Shown here piece by piece: positions 36,444-46,200 of a DNA stretch of 64,000 nt. The stretch covers positions 170,755 to 234,754 of the forward strand of contig BDDC01000008.1 of the NCBI GenBank assembly GCA_001662425.1, given 5' to 3'. A program made the translations under genes and the position numbers. The DNA is from Chlamydomonas sphaeroides. Lineage: Eukaryota; Chlorophyta; Chlorophyceae; Chlamydomonadales; Chlamydomonadaceae. A model generated the notes under the pieces. The model saw only the letters and a list, made by a program, of their open reading frames with translations. It did no database searches and was not told the origin of the DNA. Each line of letters begins with the position of its first letter. Position 1 is the first letter of the stretch.

Positions 36444-38309
36444 TCACGCCGGCTGGCCCCCTGCCGCTCCCGCCTCCAGTGCCCGCATGGCAGCCGACAC
36501 CGCGGCGCAGTGCGTGGCGGCGTCAAACGCCTGCAGCCCGCGGAGACGCAGCTTGTCGGCTGCAGGGGGCAGGGGATGCAGGGGGAACAAGGGGGACATG
36601 AGCCTGACTCACATTGAATTCGAGGCGGGAGTCGACGCTTCATGAGGTCGCGGCTTAGAGCGTTTGTCGGGTAACAGAAAGGCGTGGGCAATGCTGGGGA
36701 GGGGTAGAGGCTGGGAGCGGCCCCAACAGTGCCGCACAACGGTTCGTGGCTAGGCGGGGATGCGCTGCCGCTGTGTGGCTGCCGTGCAGCGGGCAGCAGC
36801 CCTGGGGACACACGCCCACTGCGCGTCGGCTAGGGCCCCCGTGACACCCACTCTGGTCAGGCGTGCGGCACTCGAAAGCCACCTGCGGAGACCGGGGGAT
36901 GGGGTTACACACCAATAGAAACCGGAATGCAGGTATGGAGCCGGGACGGTGCAGGCGTTGGGGGTGTCGCAAGCGCGCGCACATCTGAGAAAGCACACCT
37001 TTGTCCTCCCTCCCCTACTGGCCCCGTCCATGCCCACTCCCACCTCGAAGTCAACGTCGTCCGCAAACCCGAACGCATCCCGCACGCCCTTTTTGAACGC
37101 CTCCACGCCCTCGGGCCCCGGCCGCACCGGCAGCTTGGTGGTCTGGAGGGGGGGAGGCGGGATCGAGGTTGGGGCAGGACGCTAGCAAAGGAGGCACGGA
37201 CGCAAGAGTCTGCAACCTCCTGACCAGAAGCTGGGGCCCGAGCGCGCTCTGGCTTAAGGGCCGGGGCCGGGATAGCGATGGACGCAATGGGCGGGGTGCA
37301 ACGACGAGAGCGTGGCCACGCTCTGGAGCTCCCCCGTGGCAAGGCGGGCACGGTGTAGCTAGGAATGCCAGGTGTTGTGCTCGTGGTCGGGAGGCCGGGG
37401 AGCGCGGCCGTGCCGCACCTTGCCGTTGCACACCACCAGCATGTACGGCTGCACCCGCGCCGTCACGGGCAGCAGATGTGGTGGGGTGAGCGCGTGCGCC
37501 CAGGACGGGTACGCCTGCGTGGGCGTGCAAGGGCAGGTCGTAACAGATACCCTTCCCTGACTTCCACGCTGGTGAATTGGTGATACAGTCGAAGGGCAGA
37601 CAGGGCAGCAGGTGGCGGGTTGGGCTTGGGCGGCTGAGGCCGTGGAGGAGCCTTGAGGGTGCAGCGGGGGCCAGCAGGGCAGGGAGGGCGGTGACGGAAG
37701 CGTGTGCTCAGAAATAAGCGTGTGTGTGGGAGCTCGTGGCACACGGCCTGAAGCGCTGTAGGTCGTGCGACGCAGGGACCGCTGCTGGTCGGAACCAGGC
37801 GGTCCCCCCTGGTCGGAACTCGGAAGCTAAGGTCGCGTCATGCGATGTGCGGCCCTGTGTGTGTGTGCGTGCGTGTCGCACCTGGTGGCAGAACCTGCAA
37901 GATAGCTCTTCGCTGTGGGTGGGCGCATACCGAGACAGCGAGTCAGCGGTGGCGATGCCGTTCAGCATTGCCAGGTTGCATTGTGATCGTGCTGCGAGAT
38001 GCCGCGCTTGTCACTCAGGCTTGCACGCATACCTTCTGCCTGCTGATTGCAGCTGTTTGAAGCAGGGGGCAAGAGGCAGCGAGGGAGCGAGAGCGGTTTA
38101 CGAAAGGCGACATGTATGGCGCAGTCTTGTCGACAAGTCGGACGGGCACTGCAGCCGCACAGCAGCCGCACCGCGATGTATCTTACCTGCCATCGACCCA
38201 GGCAGGTGCCGTGTACTTGGCGTGGGCAGGCGCACGGCGAGAGGAGCGGTCCGCGCGGCTTTGACGCGCTCTCGAGGCAAATCCAACAGCACGGCTGCTC
38301 GGCCTCCAT
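36444..38309 (-). CDS. RING-CH (RINGv) zinc-finger protein with conserved C-terminal module; one exon junction unresolved
   Basis: The first exon (38187-38309) encodes MEAEQPCCWICLESASKPRG and PLLSPCACPRQVHGTCLGRW, the first half of a RING-CH finger (C-x2-C, C-x-C, H-x2-C). The remaining zinc ligands lie in a segment ending at 37882, EELSCRFCHQ. Downstream exons join cleanly: 37419-37514 (SWAHALTPPHLLPVTARVQP, then YMLVVCNGK), 37044-37142 (TTKLPVRPGPEGVEAFKKGV, then a FADDVDFE end), 36852-36882 (VAFECRTPDQ) and 36444-36559 (LRLRGLQAFDAATHCAAVSA). The likely role is a RING-CH E3 ubiquitin ligase or a protein-binding relative. No transmembrane segments are visible, unlike membrane MARCH proteins. 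The second exon cannot be joined in frame with the first by a good acceptor, so there may be a missed microexon, a sequence error or a decayed gene. Confidence 0.66.
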
Positions 38310-38629
38310 GGTTGTTGATGTGTTATGGTTGTGGTGATGCTATTTTACTGCGTGGCTGCCTCGCACAGTGGTGCGCATGGGGTCGGCTCGTCGGTTGGCG
38401 TGTGTACGGATGCGACAGGGCATTCGGCACAGGAACCCGCACTCACCCCACCCCCTTCCGCCGCCCGCCGCAATTTGCACCACAGCTGTGCACGCCCCAC
38501 ACGTCCCCCACCCCTACCGACCCAGAGACCGCACGTAGCACGACCGACAGCCCACACGAGCTACACCTCCTATCCTGTGCTCCTGCTATATTCTGCGAAG
38601 TCCTAGCCGCATATACAGAGAAAAGTGCC
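38310..38629. promoter_or_regulatory. Compact divergent promoter region
   Basis: Only 320 bases separate the start codons of the RING-CH gene (minus) and the small acidic/basic gene (plus), so core promoters and 5' UTRs of both must lie here. AT-rich words (ctatattctg at about 38586, catataca at about 38610) lie close to the plus-strand start. Confidence 0.45.
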
Positions 38630-40539
38630 ATGTCGAAGAAGGGAGTCAGCAAATTCGGGTTGCCGCTGGGCGACGACGATGAGGGCTCGGACGCTGACAG
38701 CAGCGGCGCCGAGGATAGCGATAAGGAGGACGATCAGGAGCAGGATGAGAAGCTCGCAGCGCTGCCAAAGTGAGGCTCGAGAGCACTATCAGCGACCGCA
38801 TGCAGCAGTGGCGCAGGCTGCCCCCATCAGCGGAGGCTGGAAGCATTCAATTCTTTGGCTATCCACGCTTGTGTGCGCTGTGTACGTTTCGCGTAGCCGC
38901 GACCCAGTCGCGTGTGTCCCCGCCGACTGCTCCCGTCCTTCCCCCGCCCCAGGCGGAAGAAGGTGGAGCTTAGCGTCGAGGACCTAGAACGCGCCGGCTA
39001 CAAGAGTGGGCCAAGCGTGATGTTCATTAAGCCGCCGGCCGACCAGGAGCCGCAGGACTGGAACTGGTGCGCACAGTGGAGCGACAAGCACATGGCGCAA
39101 CGCCTGGCCTGGCCTGGCCTCCACACCGCATGCACCTGCGGTGAACAAGCGAGCCCAGACGCAGCATAGCCGACGGGCTGGTGACATGCGAGTGCTGTGG
39201 CGATGGCATTGCTACGAGGAGATGCCCTCCCCTGCCGCGACGCTTCACCGCAGGGGCAAGGGAGGGGGCAAGGCCAAGGGGCAGGACGGCGGCAGCGACG
39301 CCGAGGTGGGCCTGGCATGGAGGTCGATGTGCGCGCTGTGGCGTCTTGTGTGTAACATAAACGGTACGGGGGCATCACCTGGCATGCGTCACGGCCATAG
39401 CGCGCCGCGCTCACGAGGCTCGCACATCTGCTATTCGTCACTCATGGAGCAACCACAGAGCTCCGCGTCGACTGTTTCATTGCTGAGTTCCCACCCACAA
39501 CATGCCCCCATGCGCCCATGGCCCCAGGATCGCGCCGCCACACGTAACGCCGTCGCGGGCGTGGACGCCAGCGCAGTGGTGGGTGGTGCGGAGGCGGCGG
39601 GCAGCTCCCCACCGTTTGCAGCCAGGTCGCCGTCCCGTCCCCTTCCTCCCCTCCACATTGGCTTCAGCAAGGCCGCTGCCCCCTCCCCGCTTGCCGCGAC
39701 CCCGCCACCCCTCCAACGCTCCCCAGGCCGCGGTCAAGGCCATGGAGTATGCGGCCAAGCTGCGCGAGGAGCAGCGCGCGGAGCGGCTGCAGATGAAGCA
39801 GGACCTCCACGCCAAGGCGCAGCCGCAGTCGTTCAACCAGAAGGTGCGTCGCCGGGCTTCAAACACACATATTATATGCCTACTACCTTATTTCAAAACA
39901 CACATGCACAGCCATGAGGTCATCCATCCGCGGATGGGCCACCGCCAAGGCCAGGCCCCTCTGGCTTGACTAACAGGCCGAGCAGCATTGACTCCGGGCG
40001 CGCCCCGCCCCGGCAAACCCAGCTGGCCGTCGACCCGTTGGCGTTGCGCCGCAGCCGCCGGGCCCCTGGCTGCCCTTGCTGCTGCGTGCTGCTGCTGCTG
40101 CTGTCGGATGCTCCAGCTGCGATGCCCTTTGCGCACCGATGCGCCGCGCTCTCCCGCAGGAGAAGCGGAAACGCGACCAGGGCCAGGCCTCGCGCGGCAA
40201 AAGCTACGTGGAGGAGAGCAAGCGGCAAGGTGGGAGGCGGCGGCTGGATGCGGTGGGCTGCTTGGCGCGGGGCCTGCAGCGCTGCCTGGCCGGGCGGCAT
40301 ACGAGGCGCGCCGCTGTCCCAGATGGTTCGCCTGCCCTGCGCCCCGTCTTGCCAACGGGGCCGTGCTCCAGGGCAGACGCGTGCTTGCGTCCACGCTTGA
40401 TTGTGACGGGGACACGCCCCACGTCCCGAGCCGCAGCGCTTGACGTACCGTGCCCCGACTGACGCCCTGCCCCGGCCCTGCCCCTGCCCCTCGCGCCCTC
40501 GCAGCACGCGAGTTTGGCGTCTACTCGGGCTTCGACTGA
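38630..40539 (+). CDS. Small acidic/basic conserved-looking protein (about 175 aa)
   Basis: Six exons join in phase: 38630-38769, 38953-39066, 39254-39305, 39727-39843, 40160-40229, 40505-40539. The N-terminus (MSKKGVSKFGLPLGDDDEGS) runs into an acidic Asp/Glu/Ser block. The middle has ELSVEDLERAGYKSGPSVMF and a Gly/Lys stretch, then a charged helix (AMEYAAKLREEQRAERLQMK). The C-terminus is basic and distinctive: EKRKRDQGQASRGKSYVEES then KRQAREFGVYSGFD. The tail pattern (KRKRD.GQ.SRGKSYVEE.KR ... SGFD) looks conserved and nuclear, but I cannot name the family. There is no enzyme motif, signal peptide or membrane segment. The clean phase of all five short introns supports a real gene. Confidence 0.76.
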
Positions 40540-40938
40540 GTGGATGTCTGGGGCTCCTGCCGCTGACGGCGATGACAGACTGCTTCTCCACACTACAACT
40601 GACACCGGCCGACGGTTGCTGCGGCCCGTACGCACCGAACGACGGCTCCGATGTATGCCTGCCCCCTGAAGAGGGTCTGGCTGCTCGGGGGGCGTTGACT
40701 GACTGGCTGGGTGGCTGACCGCGTGACAACGGGGGTCAGGACAAGGAGGCCTTCTAGGACGCGTGCCACGATGAAGATGAATGGCGGCTCACGGGGCCTC
40801 ACTGATTGAACGCCATTGCGCAGTCCAGGATGGGAGCATCGCAGCTGCCGGGGCCGGCAGCTCGGCTGTTGCGCAAGCGCCGATGAGCCTGGCGTCGCCT
40901 GGCGTTGCCCACCTCACACAGTGCCGACCACGTACTTC

Positions 40939-40943
40939 TTACA
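40939..40943 (-). terminator. Candidate poly(A) word (TGTAA on minus) for TXNDC9
   Basis: TTACA on the plus strand reads TGTAA on the minus strand, the polyadenylation signal used by volvocine algae. It lies about 780 bases past the TXNDC9 stop. A five-base word is weak evidence. Confidence 0.25.
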
Positions 40944-41066
40944 GACAACAGCCGCTGACGCGGCCCTGCCTCGGACAGGGCTCCGTCGGCCGCCTGCCGC
41001 CCACGTGCGATGGCACAGTGGGCATGCACTCCAGCGCCCCCACGCCCGGTGGCGGGCGGCGTCACA

Positions 41067-41071
41067 TGTAA
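41067..41071 (+). terminator. Candidate poly(A) word (TGTAA) for the small acidic/basic gene
   Basis: TGTAA about 530 bases after the stop at 40539, the only such word on the plus strand in this interval. If both candidates are real, the two convergent transcripts overlap by about 130 bases. Confidence 0.3.
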
Positions 41072-41722
41072 TGCCTTCTCGCTCGAGACCTCGCTCCCAT
41101 CACTCGCTCGCTGTCTGATTGTCCTTACGGCTACAGCGCACCGCACCGCACCGCCGCGCTCCGCCGGGCCGGCCCCTGCGCTGCACGCCACGCGCCGCCC
41201 GCCGGATGCCGCCCCTCCGCCACCACGCTAGATCGCAAGCAAGCTGCCACCAAGGCCGGCCGCCTTGCTCGGCCGCCAGGCAACGGTGCGCCTCGTTGGA
41301 GAGGCGCCCTGCCCGGGGCCACCCATCCGTCGCGCCGCAGCGCCATGTCGGCCCTGGCTCCACTTGGCGCCAGCTGCAGCGCCTGTCCTGCCGCGCGGTC
41401 CACATTGCTGCGCTGCACGGCGCTGCACGGCAGACGCCGCACACATGCGGCTGCCACGCCCAGCCTAAGCTACTAGCAAGCTGGTCTCTATTTGAGAGCC
41501 GCAAGTCGCATCAGTCCACGCAGTCTGTCGCGCCACGCACGAGTCAGCTACCTTATGTGCTCCAACCACGTGTCATTGCACCCAACCCACGCCGCTGCCC
41601 CACGCCGCTGCCCCGCGCAAGTCCAAGCCGCCCTCCCTCCACCTCGCCCCTTGCTCCCGCCCCTCGTGCCGTCGCCGCTGCCCACTCAGTCGCGCAGTCC
41701 AAGCCGCTGCCATCTCAATCGC

Positions 41723-42779
41723 TCAGTCAAAGTCGCTGTCCTCATCGCTCTCCGTCTTCTTGTAGTGGATGCTGCGCCGGATGCTCTTGCCCGGCCCGTC
41801 AATGCGGTCGTCGTCGTCGCGGTCCGCCTGCGGCAGCTCAATGATCGCGAGAGCCAGCAGCTGGTCCTCCAGGCGGACCGTGGGGAAGTCGTCGGCGCCC
41901 AGGGTCTCGAAGCCCGTAATGCGCCCCGTCGCCACGCCCTTGCGAAAGGCGATGAGGCAGGGCAGCATCTTGATGGCCAGCTTGACGGTGAAGAAGGGCG
42001 AGTCGGGCGCCGAAAGCTTGATGAAGCGCGTGTTGAAGTACTTGTGCGCGAGCGTCTGGTGGGGCGGGTTGGGTTCGGGGTGGGGAGAAGGTTGGGGATG
42101 AAAAGAGGCACGGGGAGGTGGCGCAGTGATGTGGGTCGGTGTGGGTATGGGAAGGGAAGGGCCGCTGGTGGGTGGCGCCAGCCACGGCGGGGCTGGAGCG
42201 GAGACAAGGCAGTAGAGGCCCTACTCCTGCGTACGCATGGCAGCGACCCTGAGGAGTGTATCCGCGCCCGTGCCCCGGCTGGAAACGTCTGGCAACGTCT
42301 GTGGCACGCACACGCGACAGCTGAGTCCCGCCACCAACCCAGTCACGGGTTCCCCTTCAACGTCCCACCCCTGCCGCCCTGCAACGACGCACCTGCAGGT
42401 GCTTGTCCATAATCTTACACCGCTCGAACTCCCGGTGGAAGAAGTGGACTACGACCATGTCCGTCTGCGTGACGATTTCAAGGAAGTCCCCCTCCGAGAT
42501 TTCTGTGTACGTGCCGTGCCCCTTCTGCGCCTGGTGATTCCGTTTTTCCCGTTCCGCCTTCAGCCGTGCGATGCGCTCCTCGTGCAGCTTCTGCAGCTCC
42601 TCGTCCTCCATGAGCTCATCCATCGCGACAAGCTGGTGCCTGCCTTTAGATTCCCCTTCCTTTTCCAGCACTTCCTTCGTGTAGTCACGGACGGCTGCCT
42701 TGACGACCTCGCTGGTGTTGATGGCATTCATAGCAGACCCGAAGGCCGCGGCCTCCTGCTGATAGGGCTTGTCTCCCAT
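41723..42779 (-). CDS. TXNDC9: Thioredoxin domain-containing protein 9 (TXNDC9 / phosducin-like 3)
   Basis: Two exons (42393-42779 and 41723-42055) encode about 239 aa. Start MGDKPYQQ was chosen over an upstream in-frame ATG because the family begins near here. The N-terminal helix contains MEDEELQKLHEERIARLKAE. The thioredoxin-like fold has MVVVHFFHREFERCKIMDKH, FNTRFIKLSAPDSPFFTVKL, then IKMLPCLIAFRKG. The usual CxxC pair is replaced by the single-cysteine FERCKIMDKH, as in TXNDC9/phosducin-like proteins generally, so it is not expected to be a disulfide reductase. Known relatives are cytosolic co-chaperones of the CCT chaperonin acting on actin and tubulin. The acidic tail (KKTESDEDSDFD) also fits the family. 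Confidence is high. Confidence 0.95.
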
Positions 42780-43246
42780 GATCTGGCTGCTACGATGAGG
42801 CCCCCAGCGGGCTAGCGCCGGCCCCAAGAGCCGGGAGGGTCCGCCGAGCGAGTAGCAGTCGAAGGGGAAGGGCCGCGGGCACGCGGCGTGTCTGGCACAC
42901 CCGTCGCCTTAAGCGGGTACGCGTGTGCGCCTCTGTCCAGATATGCTGGTCGTAGGTGTGGTCAGTGGAACCGGCGCGGCACTGACAAAGGAGGAAACAA
43001 AATTTAGGGCAACGCTTGACCGCTGCTGTATCGCTAGCGAATGGTGAGGTAGCGTGTTATGCAGTTCGTGTATGCGTGGGACAGAGGCGTCTCGGCTTGA
43101 CGGCTTCTGTGTTCTGTCAGGTTTGGAGTTGCATGCGCGCGCCAAATTGCAAGTTTGCTCAGAAGCCAGCCCGAGAGTACACTCCAGACGACACGCGTGC
43201 GCGCATGGATACTTATTACCTGTAGTAAGCTGTGTTGCGCGACGAA
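42780..43246. promoter_or_regulatory. Divergent promoter region between TXNDC9 and NUP93
   Basis: 467 bases separate the two start codons. The 42960-43240 part is less GC-rich than the exons. I see no conserved coding or clear TATA box. Confidence 0.4.
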
Positions 43247-46200
43247 ATGGCCGCGGCAGACTGGTCGTCGCTGCTGCAGCAGTCCGCGGACCTCGTAGGG
43301 CAGGTAGATCGGTCACTGTGGCCTTTCTCACTCCAACTCGCAGCCATGGGCGGCCCGGGCTTGCGCGCGATCTTGGCGGCTTTACGCAGCTGACGCTCGC
43401 GCAAACCCGCCGGCTGCGTGCAGGACTACAACAACGTCCCACGGGTGGAGCGGAGCCTGCCGCAGCTGCAGCAGTATGCCGACGCGCTGCGCTCCCGCAC
43501 GAACCGCTATCGCGGGCCCCAGGAGCAGGCCGCTGCCACGCGCCTGCTTGCGCAGCAAGGCTTCGATGCCACCAGGTGCGACCCCTGCCCTCTTCATCCC
43601 CCTCCCCTCCCGAGGACCGCCGTGCCCTCCAGCGCGCGGCCACGCCCGCTCATTCGCCGCTCCGCCGTGCCCCCGCATCTATGCAAACCCAGCCCCAGTC
43701 CACTCTCCCATGAACCCCTTTCCTAGGCTAACGAATGACGTGGTGGGGCTGGAGATTGTGCCCACCATTGAGGATGTGTTCCATGCGGAAACAAGCAGCG
43801 TGGAGGAGTACCTGCAGCAGGTTGAGGAGGCCACGCTGCTGGCGGCCATCCAGGTGCGACCGAGGAGCGGCTCGGGGCGTAGGCGCGTGGCTTTCCGGCG
43901 CTCTACCAGGCACTCTATCGCGCCTAAAGCTGCACTTCAGCAGCCTTTCCCGTTGGCAACCTGCTGGCCACCCTGCCGGCGGCCATCCGGTTGCGTGCTG
44001 CACGCAGCGCGTGGCATGGAAGCAGCGCGAGGCTGCGCAGGGCCGGGGCAGGGAGTCAGAAGCAGGGCAGCAGCACAGGCAGCAGGGAGTGTCGCAACAG
44101 CTGCTCCAGCAGCTGCGCCGCAGCACGATTTTCCGCGGGTTGGCTGCTGGCCGCCACCATATGCCGCGACAGCTCGCGGCAACGCTGGAGCTGAAGCGCT
44201 GGGGGCCGGTGGCATGGGCTCTGCCGCGAGGCCCGGCGCTGGCAGCAGGAGGAGTGCGAGCAGGTTGCGGCGGCGCTTTGCCAGCAGCTGCGCGCGGTAC
44301 ATCTTGGACAGTATGAGCATCGGATGCAGCGCCGGCGCAGGGCCCGCGGGAGAGGCTGGGGCAGCGGCGGCCCAGCTGGAGTGCGGAGCTGGCACCAGCC
44401 GGGGTGTAGCGCCGCAGCGCCGCTGGCGGGCTGCCAGGCGGCGGCATGCGGCGCCATGCGCGGCAGCGGAGCTGCCGCGCTAGCAGGGGAGCCGGACCGG
44501 ACCGGACGCAGCAGTTGCCGCAGCGGCACTGGTGCAACGCTGCTGCATCCCCATCCTCAGCAGCGAGGAGGGGGCAGCGGACCAGGGGCCGCCGCGACCA
44601 TGTGGCGGGCTGGTTGCGGCTGCGACATACGGCCACACCAGGAGGGCCGGGCATGCTCCCCCGGGCACACGTCCGGCGGGGGCCCGCGCTGCAAAACGCG
44701 GCGGCGCCTCCCGCAGCCGGACGCTCACAGCGCCGCGCGCGCGTGGTCGCGGCTGGTTGGCCAGCCGTCGCGGGGGGGCAGCGCTGCGCCCATCGCGCCG
44801 GCGGCGCGCACCAGCCCCGGCGCCCGCCGCCCTCACCTCCCCCGCCCTGGTCGGGGCATGGCGCTTTCGTCTGCCGTGCACGCGCAGCCTCTTCTCGCCT
44901 TCTTGCCTAGCCGCCACCCCACCCCACATGTTTCTGTCCCATCGCAACCCGCAGGAGGCCCAGCAGGAGTCGGTGGCGTCCTTCGACTCGTACATGGAGC
45001 AGTGCATGTCGCGCGACTGGGCCGCCAACAAGCGCCAGCTGTTTGGCCTCATCGCGCCCGCTGCGCTGGGCGCCGGCGCGCCAGGCTACGGCGGCGGCGG
45101 CCCGCAGCCGCTCATCGGCCGCACCGCGGGAGGTGAGGCGGCGCTGGCGTCTCGCGTCCTTGGGCGCGCGCTGGCTCGGCGCGACGCGCCCCCTGCTGCT
45201 CCCGGGCCCGGGCCGGCGCCCAGTTCCTGCACACGCAGAGGCGGGCAGGCGGCCTCACGCCACGCGGTCCCTGCCATGTCCGCTGCCTCGCACGCTGCGC
45301 CGCCCCCTGCCTGCCGTGTTGGCCCGCCCCCCTGTGCTGTGTGGCCCCGATATGCCTGGGGGCTTTGAACCGGCACGCTCCCATGTCGCACCGCTCTCCC
45401 CTTCCAGGCGGCGGCCTGTCGTTCGGCGCGCCGGCGCTGCGGCTGGGCCCCAAGGAGGCGGCCTACGTGGAGATCGTCAAGCGCATGTCCACGCAGGCGG
45501 CCGCCGCAGGCGCAGGCGGCGGCCAGGCGGGCGCCGGCTCGGGGCTCGACTTTGTGCGCGACTTTCTGAAGGCCTGCAAGGTGCGCCGCCCGTGTGTCGT
45601 GACTCGCGTGTTGTGGTGCGTTGTCCGAAGTGTTGCGGACCGGTGCGCACGGTGCGGGCCAGCTGGAGTGCGCGAGTTGAGGTGAGGGCCTGCACAATGG
45701 GGATCGGAAGGATGGCAGCCATCGGCTGCGAACATCCAGGAAGACCATGTGTGAGCATCCACGCCGTGCAACGCTGTACAACAACACGCATCACGTCGCG
45801 GGCGCCCTGCGCTCAGGACAATGAGGACAAGGCGCCCGGCCATGACACGCCCATCTCCTCCGTGTGGGCGCTGCTGGCGGACGTGCTGGCGGAGGCGCGC
45901 TCGCGCGGCCTGTCGCCGCCGCCCGCTGGCGTGGCCGCGTCCTCTCCCGCCGCGGCCCGCTACATCGACGCCCTGGCCGCGGGCGCCCGCAAGTGAGTGT
46001 CGCGCTGCCGTACCTCGCCGCCCCTTCGCTTGTAGCTTTGGGCCCTGGAGCCACTTTGCTTGCAGCTGTGCGCCCAACGCACCCACAGTCGACACACACC
46101 TGGGGTGGTACTCTGTTTCGGCCCTAAAACTTGAACACACCTGGACGTGTGCCCCATGGCCGGGTGCCCCCTGCCTTACCGGTGTCAACGGTTGGGCGCC

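Larger units (their letters stand above)
40540..41722. other. Gene-free convergent 3' region
   Basis: Lies between convergent stops of the small acidic/basic gene and TXNDC9. It contains candidate poly(A) words on both strands (listed separately). Open frames here show no domains. Confidence 0.45.

Noticed and set aside
37724..38773. 349-aa plus-strand open frame
   Set aside because: Only the last part is real, as the first exon of the small acidic/basic gene starting at 38630; the rest is antisense to the RING-CH gene.
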